Assembly (NCBI GenBank): GCA_963402885.1
Contig: OY727103.1
Span: forward strand, 13,604,085-13,668,084
From: Antedon bifida
Taxonomy: Eukaryota; Echinodermata; Crinoidea; Comatulida; Antedonidae
Direction of reading: 5' to 3'
DNA length: 64,000 nucleotides
A program made the translations under genes and the position numbers. Each line of letters opens with the position of its first letter. Positions within the stretch are counted from its first letter, which is position 1. This document shows positions 44,349 through 58,620 of the stretch, piece after piece. The notes beneath the pieces are model-generated. The model worked only from the letters and a program-made list of their open reading frames with translations, ran no database searches and was not told the DNA's origin.

Positions 44349-46905
44349 TTACTGCGATTCCTTGGCAGCCAATTTTTTCTTCAAGCTTTCTGGCATCTCT
44401 GGTGGAGGAGGGCGTGGCAACCTGAAGTATACTTTGACCGAATCATAAATAAACCACTGAAGGGCAGTTAGCGTACCAATCATGATGATACGTGGTCCTA
44501 GACCTTTCCATAAACCTAAAAAAAAACAACGGTTTCAACACATATAACACACAATCAAGTCATAATATCGACATGGGTCCCTCTTGAACATTGTACTAGC
44601 GGTGGTAAAAAAGTTTATCGCTTACCAGCCATTCCAAGATCTTTAGCAGCTTGCAGTGGAGTGCTACCGACCTCCTTGTTCAACTTAGAGACAACAGAGT
44701 CAGCGGGATGAGAAACAATGGCACAAAATACACCAGCTATACAAAAGGGAATGAAGAGTATTACAAATTAACAATTTTAATATTCTACAATGATTCTAAC
44801 CATGGCATTGCCAACATTACAAGTCCCTATTGTTTAGTTTGTTGAAATAAAAAATGTAACAACTTTAAAGAAAGCATATGCTGGTTACTATAACCAATTC
44901 TGCTTCAAATTTTGCTGAAAATAAATTGAATCTTACCAATATAACCAGCGACAAATGTGACAACAAGCTGTTCTCCTTTAGTGCATTCTGATCGCGGTTT
45001 GGGAACCACAAATTTGTACAGAGCCTCTACAGTGCGCTCAAAACAAGCAAATTTCATCATAGTGTATGGGATCTGTCGCAGCCATAGAGGAGGAAGTCCT
45101 TTGTAGAATCTAAAATATTCAAATACAAAATAACAATTATTTAATAAATATCTATAATGGTGTGTATCTCATTGCTTACACTGAATAGAGGAACATTTAG
45201 AGTTTTTATGTGTCTCCTTTCATCGTTTTATCAACCTATTTTTCTTATTTCTTTATTCTTTTTCGATGATGAATAAAGTATATTTGATTTGATGAAATTT
45301 ATGCTTGGTTTAGTTGCTTTGAATTGAAATCGTTAAAGGGATAATACTAGTGTTTAGGCTTACCCTCTAATGCCTTCAGATTTCATCAATTTAGGGACGC
45401 CTTCTCTTAAAGTGTTAGCCCAGCCTGGCGATGTTTGAATCTTAACCTTCACTGCTTCCATCGGGGCCAGTGCTATGTCAGCAAAGAACTCGGCACTTGC
45501 ACTTGCAGCTAGATATAACGATGTTCTGTACAAGTACGAATTTTCCTAATGAAAAAATATAATAAAATTAAAGCGATGACTGTATTATTTAACTATTTGG
45601 TATGACACAGGTTACAAAAAAATTACACAGTTGCAGTAAACAAAACAACATTCAAACCAAGCTTGTCCAGTTATAGTACTAGTAGCTGGAGTTAAAACTA
45701 ACTGGAGACTAACTGGGGGTAACAGTGATTATGATACAAACAATACAAATATAATTACCTCACCAATAAGGTTACTGTATGTAATCTTAAAAACTTCATA
45801 GAAGCCAAATTTGCAAAGTCCCTGCATGGAATAGCCTATGAGGGTTGGAGCCCACCCTTTACCAAGGGCTCGAACACCTTCCTCTGACAAGGTCGTACGG
45901 AATCCATGAAACACATTTTTGTATTTGTCTGGATCAACCTGAAAAATAAAAGGAAAACATAGAAGAAAATGTCACGGGCCGAATCAGAAATGGTTTTCAA
46001 AAAAACTTTGTTTATGGGTAAACGGGCCTGTGTAAAACAGTAAAAAGATATCAATTTGCCTATTAGTTACTAAAGCACATGTATGATGTCCTTTTTCATT
46101 ATACAACAGGGGAATAAATGAAATTTGAATCAAGAAAACTGAGATATCGAAAACTGGAACATCTAAAAATGTGTTGCAGCAACTAATCTTTTTTAATGGT
46201 CTAGTAATTACAGAAAAAAGCATAAAAAATAATCTTGTCATCTGTCTGGAGATACTTCACCTGAATTCTACATTTCACCAAATCCAGAGGTACAACTGCT
46301 GTATGTGTAAGCCCACAACTAAGAATACCACCAAATCCACAAAGTGCATAATATTTAGAGGAACCAAATTCACAACTATCTATATAATACAAACAAAATA
46401 TACATTTCAATAAATAATAATCCACCATGGAGGTAAAAATAACATGCTTAAAGTTATTACTTTTTTATCAGGTCTAGCTAGCTAGGACTGTCCTGGGCCA
46501 GCTGCAGCAGGAAATCATATTTGTATGCCCAAGGATTTACAAAATTAGTGAGTCATTCATGTCACTAGGCCTATATTTTGTACTCTGCATGTTCTGTCTG
46601 CTAAAATAAGTGAGTTTGGTTATTAAAAAAGGGACTAAAGATTAGAGTGACATCAACCTCCTCCGTTCTCTTTAAACTAAAAATTATGGTATTGTTTATA
46701 CAAAAAAATATATCATACCCTAGTGTAGCTATCTAGGCCTAGGCTAGGCTAACTTACTTCCAGTCGAAGCGGCAGCTATATTTCTTGTGGCTGGAACATC
46801 ACTTCCTCCCGCAAGAAGATCAACCGGCGAGCTAGGCTTCGCGGTTGGGGAAAACGGATTCCTGAAAGAATCACTTTTCAGTGAACTGTATATAGAAGAA
46901 AGCAT
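44349..46905 (-). CDS. SLC25A3: Mitochondrial phosphate carrier (SLC25A3), 359 aa, 7 coding exons
   Basis: Exons: 46758-46905, 46261-46379, 45759-45938, 45364-45545, 44937-45109, 44626-44736, 44349-44515 (1080 nt in all, in phase). The protein imports phosphate, with protons, across the inner mitochondrial membrane for ATP synthesis. The sequence follows the human protein closely: [20 protein letters not shown], the carrier signature [30 protein letters not shown], the second signature [30 protein letters not shown], the third [10 protein letters not shown], and the C-terminus [19 protein letters not shown]. The start [18 protein letters not shown] gives an arginine/serine-rich presequence; an in-frame upstream ATG at 47110 exists, but its leader lacks that character. 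Only one version of the exon that is duplicated as 3A/3B in vertebrates was found. It lies head to head with PDHB. Confidence 0.93.
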
Positions 46906-47267
46906 TTTGAATTTGATATATTTAGCTAATAACTCAGATAACGTGCTGGCAAAATTATCGGTCAGTTTATATTCGGAAAAATATAAAATAAAGAACTTTT
47001 TGAGAGTCAAGAACACCGACGGTGAGCGTGCTACCGGTCTTCTAAAATCGAACGTCACGGAATTCCTTGCATTCCTATTGGTTAGATTCGATGACCGTAT
47101 TGCGAAACTCAAGAGGTCATACCTAGCCTGCAGCCTCGTTCTAAAATTATTATTCTTAAACGCGAGAAACTTTTGGTAGGCTAGGCTTTACATGCGCGCT
47201 TAACCATTTTTCTTCTAGGGAAAAAATCATTCTTGTCCCAGGCTTCCCGGAACAAATACCATAAATC
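46906..47267. promoter_or_regulatory. Bidirectional promoter between SLC25A3 and PDHB
   Basis: Only 362 bp separate the two start codons. The interval contains an inverted CCAAT box (ATTGG, 47077-47081) and a CRE half site within AACGTCACGG (47051-47060). It is less AT-rich than its surroundings, and I see no TATA box placed for either gene. CTAGGC motifs lie just outside, in the first intron of each gene. Confidence 0.6.
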
Positions 47268-49207
<1,940 letters not shown>

Positions 49208-49339
49208 AAATAGAGTTATTTATCATAAATTAAAAACTGTATAAATAGAATAACGTGTGGAGTGTTAAAACTCTTGCAATTAGTGTGTATTTTATATAGC
49301 ATTCTCTCCAAAACAAATAATTATTTGACATGTATCCAG

Positions 49340-49345
49340 AATAAA
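49340..49345 (+). terminator. Polyadenylation signal of PDHB
   Basis: AATAAA 133 bp after the stop codon, followed by a GT-rich stretch (GATTGTGTTTAATTTTTTTGT), the normal arrangement of an animal cleavage site. Confidence 0.65.
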
Positions 49346-49414
49346 GATTATCATAAGTGAGGCGATTGTGTTTAATTTTTTTGTCGAGAAAATGTATAAA
49401 AGAAACAAAATGTT

Positions 49415-50597
49415 TTTATTATTTCCCCCACCCCACACAACAATTAAAACCTGATCTATAACATTCAAACAAAGTTAAAATTATGTACAAATCTGATTTT
49501 GATTTAATAGTTACAGATAGAATCATATATTCTTATATACAATGCTATACAAAATAATAATACAATCATTAAGCCAATCAAGTACTGTATAACAAAAAAG
49601 TAACATATTTTCAGTACATTAGACAAAAAAATAAAATACTTAATACTTCATTATCAAAGACAGATGGTTATTATGAGAATATGTATGGATACAAATAAAG
49701 AAAAAATGATTTAATACAATTACAAACAAAAAAGTACAAATACAGTATTAGTTAATTTGCAGTATTAATTTGTGTATTATTAATGTATAAAACAATATGA
49801 TCTTTGCCTGCTATATATAAAGCAAAAAAAACAAACAAATGAAAATATTAATCTGAAAAACAGCTTTTGTCCATACATATTTAAAAATGAAATTAGAATA
49901 CAAAAAAATTATGAATTAGAAACAAGATATAAGGTATGTGTTGGTAGTAAGTACATGATATATATGATGATGATATACATAATATAATTTTGGGATTGTA
50001 GCACCAAAATGAATAAGTAGACTAGAACACATGAAATGGACAGATTGGAAAGTACAACATTTTATAGTAATCGGCACATCAAATCCACGACTTCAAAATA
50101 GCCATTTGATGTAGGCCGAATTACGATGGTGAGAAAACTGTTATATCATTTCAAAAGTTTCTGCATTCACCTACCTACCTCAAATATGATAAGAATGACC
50201 AAAAAAAACCAGATGCTATAATAATCGGAAACTCTTATCAACATCCTAAAATATTTCTTAATATATAAAATGGATCCTGAAATAATTGTAGCCAGAATTG
50301 GCGGTAACGACAAAAGCTACTACATCCATGTAGTATATTTACAAGTTATAAAATATATGTATATATAAATTTGACAGGCACGAGAGAAACGGACTGCCAA
50401 ATACATTAGCTGCAATAATATTAGTTATATTGCGTTATATACCGAGTATAATTTATCCTAGCTAGGTTGCTATATTCATAAGATGATTAAGTAACACTTT
50501 CAAATCAACACTTACTTACAAATGATGACAATGCAATAATTATTAAAGCACACAAAAAATATAATTCATTTCTGTATTCTTGTTTGGCATACATGAT
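49415..50597 (-). other. Probable 3' UTR of PXK
   Basis: Between the convergent PDHB and PXK genes there is no other frame. On the minus strand an AATAAA lies at 49415-49420, close to where the PDHB transcript ends. A ~1.2-kb AT-rich UTR for PXK would fill the interval. Confidence 0.4.
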
Positions 50598-53500
50598 TTA
50601 GCCAACTGCGTTTTTCATACGTGTGTCTGTCTTTTTCAACTTTCCAGCGTTGAACGTTTGAATTGAACTTAACAGGGCACCTCTCTTTGGAGTTGATCCG
50701 TTTGTTTGAGGCGAAGCTGAAGAAGTTGGGGGAGGCGGTGCCACTGGCGGAGGCGGTGCCATTGGTGGTGAGGGTACTGTAGATCCTAGAGATACAATAA
50801 TAATGTTTATTCAAATGGAAATGTTGGGAGTTTGCTTGTAACATCTCAAATACATTAATATTCTAAAAATAAAGAGAAATATGTATTATATAAGCAGTGT
50901 AGGAGAGAGAAAATGATTTAGATTTAAAGTAAAACACCTGTACAGTATGTGCAGCGTTAGTACAGCACTACTAGAGGTATGATATTTAAAACATATACAA
51001 AATTAAAGAATATTATAACAACAAAATAACAAAAAAACAAAAATTTGATATTACTTAATTATCAGTATCTGTCAAACTATTTATCTTTTTTTAATTTTTT
51101 TTTTCATTTCCAAAAACACAAAAGGTCACCATTTATCTACAACTTCTAGATTTTGTTTCTAAAAATAAATACTACAATGACAATATTAAATTCCCCATTA
51201 GCATGCAAATTTACAAACTACATTATCATAATTCATTCTAGTAATTGCAAATTCAAAACTCAATAAAATGCGTTTCATACAAAACTATTATTTAATCATG
51301 CAATATTAAAAGAAATAACCAGAAAATTAGGAAGTGAAGGAAGGAAATGATCTCAAAGTCTCAAAATGAAATCTAACAAAATTTTGTTTGCTTAGAAAAC
51401 ATTTGATAGCGAAGAAGAAAAATATTGGAGTTTTCATGCCACAGAATAATACTTATTACTAATATTACTGCAAAAAAAAAATCAGTATTTTAATAAGAAA
51501 TATAAAATTGGAACTGGTAATTAAATTAAAAATCCAAAAAGTAAATTAAACCAGATTAAAAATGAAACACATTAATGTTTAATGAATTGCGATATTAAAT
51601 ACTATATATTATATTGATGTATCTATTGATCAATGACTTTAAAATCATTAAAGTTTGCTAGAAACATGCAGTAAGAAGAGCAACTAAAATAGCAAAGTTA
51701 TTAGTACAAGAACACCTTTTGCACATTAGTATGGAAGATACTCAAAGGACAAAAGGAAATGTTGCAGAAATAAAAGAAACCAGCTTGATTGTCAACCAAT
51801 ATTTAGAAAGAAGAACAAATTGTGATCGGAGCTTTCCACTAGATTGACAGGTCAGAAGTCAGGTCAGACTAGGTCAACCTGATTGCCAAGTCAGGTCAGA
51901 TTGTCAGGTGATACCCAAATGGGTGAAATTTAAAGGCAACAATACTTGGAAAGCAAGATCTTATTTTGTTCTTCGATGTTTTACAGACTGTACAAATACA
52001 TGTGCAAAATGCACGTACAAATACATGTGCAAAATGCACGCACAAATACACGTGCAAAATGCACGTACAAATACACGTGCAAAATGCACATAAAAGTGCA
52101 TTACAATGGACCTAATGCAATAACACTAACCAAGTCGCCTTTCAATCGGCCGCATTTGTATTATCAAGATTCTCTGAAAGTTAATGTGTAACAAAAAAAC
52201 ATGTTAACACAATGTTACTAAGAAATGTATATACATCATATTTAAAATATTATATACATCAACGTTCAAACTATGTATACACTCGTGATATTAATGTCAG
52301 TATTATCTATCTAAGGTCATAGGTCATTTAACAAACATGCTCATGCCATAAGAAATGCAACTATATATATTTTAAATAACTTAGAATGTGAGAAAAATAA
52401 AGGTACAAGTTGTACAAGATTTTAAGTGATGTATTAGAGCTAGTCAGCGCAACAGAACAGGAAACCTAGCACATTGATACTCAGCTGAAATGTGGTGAGA
52501 CTGCTCCGCACCTACACAACACACAATGCAGCGCAACTGCACAGCACAAAATGTAGCGCAACACAGCACACAATGCGGCGCAACTGCAAACCACACGATG
52601 TGGCGCAACTGCACAGAACACAATGCAGCGCAACTCCACACGACACAATGTAGCGCAACGACACAGCACACAATGCGGCACAACTGCAAACCACACGATG
52701 TGGCGCAACTGCACAGAACAAAAATTACACAGCACACAATACGGCGCAACTGCACACCACACAATGTAGCGCAACTGCTCAACACACAATCTAGTTCTGG
52801 TCTTTGCAATGGCAATACTATTAGCAGACAAGTGGCATCAATAGGTTCACCTACTGTGAGTAATACAGTATGTAAGAGAAAGGCACAAACAATGACCTAT
52901 CCATTAGATTAGTTTTACCTGGAGAAGTGATGGAGCTGGCTGGCGATGTTGGCGCACTAGACGGAGTTGTTGAACCGGAACCTAAACAAAAATATTCACA
53001 TAATTTAAGTTAAGTTGTGTTCACACAATGAAAGTTAAGTTGTATTTACACAATAAAAGTTAAGCTGTGTTCTCACTTATAACATTCACCTACCACGATA
53101 CATTCATAACTAGCCCAATTATAAGGTTGTTGGCCTACCACCCGGGCCAGCATATGAATACCTTACTAATGTATTGCCTCATACACCATCGGCCTAGAAT
53201 AGCAAGGTCTGTAGGCGAGTAACGCTATGGCATACCTACTAATATGGGTGGGGGGACTAAATATTATTATGGGTGGGGCTTACATACCATTATGGGTGGG
53301 GCTTAGTGTACCATTACTTGGTGCCTCAGATGTCTTATCTACCACTAGTGCTTGTTCAGACATCCTTTTTTTCATCGACACTTTCTTTCTCCTCTTCTTC
53401 TCCTCTGCTGAGTTGTGATGGGCGTGTGCTTTTGAAATTCTTCTATGCGATGAAATCTAAAGATATAGAGAAAGTGTGTAATTTAAACAAAATATCATAA

Positions 53501-56500
53501 TATACTTATTGATTGTACCTAGCCATCTTGAATGTACTTTGAGCGTGGTTCCCACTAGCAACGCAACCCACGCACCATAAGAAAATGCTCTTCCGATAAT
53601 TGTGTTTGACCCCGCCTGCGTGAAATCAAACCTGCGATGTTTGCAGCACCGTTGCGTCATCGGTTCCCACGCAATACAGCACTTTGCATCGATACGTCGC
53701 GTTGCTGTCTAGTGGGAACCACGCTTTAGTGCCATAGACCCATACACAAATTTTGGAACAGAGCACAATTGCAAATGACAAATATCCCATACCTGTTTCT
53801 GTTCTTCTTTTAATCGTTTCTCAATGCCATTTTCTTGAAACAACTTGACAGACTCTTTAAGTTTACTTGGAATTCTAAATTGTGGACGGTCTCCTCCGGG
53901 CATTGGTACGTCGCTAAACAACCTGGAAATAAAACGACAAATAAATTATAATTTCATAAGCGCGCTAACTGCTTTTAATATGAAGACAAAAACATATGTT
54001 TGAAACAACCCAGTTTATTCAACAATTCAAATGAACTAACAACTTACGGATCAGCTATCAGTTCATCTATGCTAGGTAACTTGGTTTTACAGGATTCTGT
54101 ATTTAAAATTGATTCCAAAACAGATTCTAAAACAAAAACAATAAATCAATGCGTTACATTTTTACCAGTAGAGTATTGGGAAAGCATACAATGTCATTGT
54201 ACAATCTGCAAACAGTGGCATAACGTGGGTGGAAAAGGCCCCTGGTTTAACACTCCTAATGCACCCTCAACGTTGGGTAGTTGCATTGGGCTGCTCATGC
54301 TCTGGGCCACTGGGTTTAGCCAGTGATAGCTCATAACTATTACGCCACTGTTGACAATAGTGAGTAATATACTTACTAATTGGAGCAGAAATTGTCTGTG
54401 GGAAGTCATCTTTGGTTGCTGCATTCAGTTGCTCACCCTGAACCATCTCATAAAGTAAATGTCCAAAACAATACACATCGACTGCTTCCATTGTCTGCGA
54501 AAATTAAAAAACAAAAATCACTATTGCTGGAATGACGGGAATCAATGATTTTATTTTGATAGAATATAGAATTCCCCTTCTCCTCCATACCTTAAGCTCT
54601 GTCTACACTATCTAATTTTATGTAACAACATTTTTTTGTCAAACTAGTTTGATAATGTAGACAGAGCTTTAGAAAATATGTTCATATACTTACATTAATC
54701 TTCTTAAACTGTGTAAAATACATCCTATAATAGGATGGTAACCCTAGCAGACTATTTTCAATATCTAGCAGACGACAGGTGTTTCCTTCTAACATTACGT
54801 TCGATGCGTGCAGGTGGCCGTAAGGAAACCCTTTCTCCTTTAAGAACTTTAACGCCTACGTACATGAGAAAGAGAAATCATTGATTAATAATAACATGTA
54901 CAAAATGTTTTCTGAATGAGATTTTGAATTGGTGATCTCGTGTAAAATACTTCTATATTTAATCTTCTTTTAGTTTTCCTTTTTTATAAAATTAACCTTA
55001 CCTCAAGGATTTGTCGGCCATATGTTTTTATGTTCATCAGATTGAAAGCTGTGAAAGACTTTGGTTTGCAGTATTTTCTCAGAAAATGAAACTTTGGTTT
55101 AGCCTGCAAACAAAATAGCAGAACAAAATAATACAAAGATATTAGGGGAGAGAGGGCATCGAATATGGCTGCATCTCTGTCTAGTTTGCATCATTTTGAT
55201 GTCACCTAGTTGACTCTAGTAGTTTAATAGTATCTCTATGGTAATACTACAATAATCAGCTAAAAAAAATTAAAAAGCAAAGACTGAATTACCTTGCAGA
55301 TGAAATCACGTAGCGTGCCTGTAGCATGGAATGTTCGAATAGCGAGTCCTCCTGATTCGTTAGCTGATGCGTATGTCACAGGATAAATGAATGGATGTTG
55401 TAACGTTGGAAGCAGCTTCATCAGCCCTACTAAGTCTTTGTCCACTAGTGTTTTATCTGGTCCAAAATCACTCTGAAAATTGCAACAACATTTTTAAAAG
55501 GAAGAGGTACTGTTTGATACAGAATGTATTATTTAAAGATTGTATTGTACAGTACTATAGTATAGATTGGATTAGGTAAAAATTGGATTAGGAAAAGATT
55601 GGATTAGGAAAAGATTGGATTAGGTAAAGATTGGATTAGATAAAGATTGGATTAGATAAAGATTGGATTAGGTAAAGATTGGATTAGGTAAAGATCGGAT
55701 TAGGTAAAGACTGGATTAGGTAATGAATGGATTAGCTAAAGATTATGTAAGTAACTTACCCAAGCAAGAACTTGTTTCACTTTTGGTTGATCTTTTGGGC
55801 GCACCATAAAGTAGCTCTTTCTGAGACGCCATCCAATATCCTTCAGTGGTTCCACCACTTCCCAGTGAGGTTCCGATCGGAAAAACATGGAAACATGCTG
55901 TAGAGCAACCTCTGTTAAAAAAAACCACAAGAAATATTAATGTCTTTTTCATAAAAGGTTGACAGGATCACAGTAAAGTGATTAATATATGATATAATAG
56001 TATTGTCCTATTATTCAGTTAATTAATTGTTCAGAATGTCAATTAATATTTTACTATAATTTTGCCAAGAAATATTATTATGTATTCTTTAACAAAGGTT
56101 CATTCGATCAAAGAAAAGTGATTTAACATGCGTGTACTGTATGATATAATATTAATAGTATATTATTCAGCTATTTTTCAGAGTGTCAATTAATATATTA
56201 TTTTACTAATTGCCAAGTTTCCAATTTTTATTGAGGTACGTACATAGTTGATGCTTATATAAGGCAATACAACTTCCATATAAGGCAATATAACCATGCA
56301 AGCTACAAGGGGAAGTGACTCGATGGAAAAACCATATTGGAGGCAAATTGAGGTCATGACCTTTGACTTAGGAAGTCAGTTGTTGGATCAATATACATTA
56401 AGAAAACCAACAGGCTACATGAAAACATTTCTGTAAACATGTATATAACAAATAAATAAAATACTAAAGTAATAAACTTAAAATAAAATTGAAACATAAA

Positions 56501-58441
56501 GTACTATAATGACTAAATATAATTAACTTTAATACATATTGAAGAAACATTTTAAACATTATACCGCTTTACGTCTTATTGATTTTGATTGATTGATAAT
56601 GTGTGGTGTTAGTTTTTCTCTGTCCAAATTAAAAATAATGTGGACAGTGTTAGTGTTTCTGCATTCAACAAATAAATAAACGCACCATATTGAGGAATTG
56701 AGTTAAAATGTGTAAATGTCACTGCCTGCCTGGGGACTTTAAATGCATTATTAATAGATGCATTATTTGTTAGATTTCTTGCATTGTTGATGCAATTTAG
56801 TCGCAATTGTATTGGATTCTATTTGCTGCTATTAAATATATATTGTAATGAAATTCAAAGGTCTTAAGGACTTCTAGAATGCCCTGCTTGTCACTTCACT
56901 GTGTCCTGCACTTGATATGCACCTGTAAATGACTTTAGATGACAATATAATTATAGGAAAGAGGCATATACAGGCTGTATTGGCCCAATGTATACCATTA
57001 CCTTATGGATTTTATCAATCCCTTGTATTAATCCCTATAAAACCTCACTAGGGCTTTTCTTTATTATATGTTTTACATGCGATTCATAGAATCTGATTCA
57101 AAGGTTTCTATAATAACGCTATAAATTTAAATAATAAATGATGTACTCAAGCATATAATGTACATAGTATGGATTCGCATTCAGTTTGAATAAGAGCACA
57201 GAACATGTACTGTAATGGTACACTACATAAAACACAACAAATAAACACACAATGTTTTGTAGTGTCGCTTTCTATGTAATGTATAGAAAGCAACAGCAGT
57301 ATTTTACATGTACTGTCTCTCAACAAAAAGATAGAACAAGAAAAATAATAATTTAAATTTACATAACAGTTTAATATTAAATTTGTTTCTAGCAGAAGTA
57401 TGAATATATTTTAAAAATGATGTTTAATATTGAGTGAAAACACTTTCCTCTGGTTTTAAGACAGTTTTGTCAAGATGTTTATATTGTTTAATTTAGCGTT
57501 TTAAATGAAAAATAATATGAACATTAACAAAAATATCATACCATGTAAATTTGGCGGGTGATTCGAAGGGTCCAGAAACTTGCGGAAGAAATAGCTAGTT
57601 GATACCATGTGATGTTGGAGGAGTACGTTCAAGTAAGTCTGTAATCCGACTTGTCTCTCAGCGATGAACTCACGATCCATGTTCCCGAACACTTTCTTGG
57701 GCGGCAGTGGGAATTCTATGCCAGTCACCTTCAGGTTGTCATTCAGGAATACAAAATCACTGTATCTTCTGTTTATCTGCAAAAGAAATTAAAATATCAA
57801 TTTAGTAAGTTTTGTCATCTTTATATTCCTAATTTCCACTTTTTACTATTTTTTTCTTTACTATTAATATTATATAATTAACAAATAAATGTAAAACATA
57901 CCTGCCAGCTATTTTCAAGAGAGGGTCCTCTATGAACTCTGATGACATAATCCTAAATAAATAATAATTTTAAAAAAATGTTTATGTTAGGTTCTATTAC
58001 TTAGGCCTCAGGTCCGGGCAAAGAAATCTTAATAATTAATAATTGCTGCAAAAAAACTTGGAATTTCCCAAATAATAATTATTATAAGCCTATGTTCTAA
58101 ATTCATGTAATAGTATGTTTTAAACACTTAAAACATAAACAGTCATAGTAAATATAAGTTTAGCCTAGCCTAGGTAAAGTTAGATCACTTACAGAAAATG
58201 CAAGATTAGGCCAGGCCCGTGTCACAGTCATACTAATCTGCGCACTGCCGGCCGGCAGGGACTAGATTGGTATGACCCGTGTCATAAAAAGACACTCTCT
58301 GACTAGGCCTACGACTTTATAAGGAATAAACATACTTACTGTGTGTGTTTGAACATTTTGTGCCGTTTCAATTAAACATGTCAACGAAATAGTATCATCA
58401 AGTGTTACTTTTGTTGACTTCTTTTTCTCAAAAACTGCCAT
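50598..58441 (-). CDS. PXK: PX domain-containing kinase-like protein (PXK), 568 aa, 13 exons
   Basis: Exons: 58340-58441, 57902-57952, 57542-57776, 55760-55911, 55293-55472, 55002-55103, 54694-54855, 54377-54494, 54048-54126, 53793-53922, 53312-53456, 52919-52981, 50598-50785 (1707 nt, in phase). Human PXK has 578 aa. The PX domain (residues about 15-130) has RRYSDFVFLNDNLKV, PLPPKKVFGNMDREFIAERQ, which binds phosphoinositides on endosomes. The kinase-like domain has HLHASNVML where active kinases have HRD...N, and LLDIENS where they have DFG, so it is probably a weak or inactive kinase. The C-terminus has a basic stretch (EEKKRRKKVSMKKR), proline-rich runs and an actin-binding WH2-like RGALLSSIQTFNAGKLKK. 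It is known to act in ligand-induced receptor internalisation. Start ATG follows the family. Confidence 0.95.
51990..52095. repeat. 18-bp tandem repeat in the last PXK intron
   Basis: Five or so units alternate ACAAATACATGTGC and AAAATGCACGTAC, all variants of one ~18-bp unit (ATACATGTGCAAAATGCA). Confidence 0.7.
52500..52795. repeat. 25-bp minisatellite in the last PXK intron
   Basis: Diverged units of about 25 bp contain GCGCAACTGCACAGCACACA then ATGTA or ATGCG. Open frames rich in C, A and H on both strands come only from the repeat. Confidence 0.85.
53542..53725. mobile_element. MITE in a PXK intron, 184 bp
   Basis: AGCGTGGTTCCCACTAG at the left and its exact reverse complement at the right give 17-bp perfect inverted termini; the inner AACGCAAC/GTTGC parts are also related. 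The element is GC-richer than the intron. No clear target duplication is seen. Confidence 0.7.
54595..54668. mobile_element. Short MITE in a PXK intron, PIF/Harbinger-like, 74 bp
   Basis: The termini AGCTCTGTCTACACTATC and AGCTCTGTCTACATTATC (opposite strand) differ at one base. The trinucleotide TTA flanks both ends (54592-54594 and 54669-54671), as expected for a PIF/Harbinger-type insertion. Confidence 0.65.
55562..55745. repeat. 16-bp tandem repeat in a PXK intron, next to a splice donor
   Basis: Eleven or so units of GATTGGATTAGGTAAA and close variants stop 15 bp before the donor side of exon 55760-55911. Confidence 0.85.
55912..57541 (-). other. Large PXK intron without recognisable inserts
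   Basis: 1.6 kb of AT-rich sequence between the PX-domain exon and the next coding exon. No ORF with a domain, RNA gene or clear repeat is visible. Confidence 0.5.
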
Positions 58442-58620
58442 TTTTCAGTATTTAAATAACATAACTTTTACCATGCTTTAGCGCCTCTCGCGAAGTTTGG
58501 CAGCAAAATATCAATCTCCAAAATATCGGTCGGTGACACAATATCTCACGTGATGATTACGTAACATATAATTGGCTCTTCCATCTGTTACGTAACAAAT
58601 TGGCTCTTCCATCATCACTG
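58442..58620 (-). promoter_or_regulatory. PXK promoter region with palindromic E-box and duplicated TTACGTAA/CCAAT module
   Basis: Upstream of the ATG are TCACGTGA (58546-58553) and then two copies of a ~30-bp unit. Each has TTACGTAA (58557-58564, 58588-58595), an inverted CCAAT (ATTGG at 58571 and 58599) and GGCTCTTCCATC. TCACGTGA is the core of the MiT/TFE (CLEAR) site and TTACGTAA the NFIL3/PAR-bZIP palindrome. Function is inferred. Confidence 0.45.

Noticed and set aside
52444-52912. Cys/His-rich open frames on both strands
   Set aside because: They follow the 25-bp minisatellite in the PXK intron and have no start, splice or domain context.
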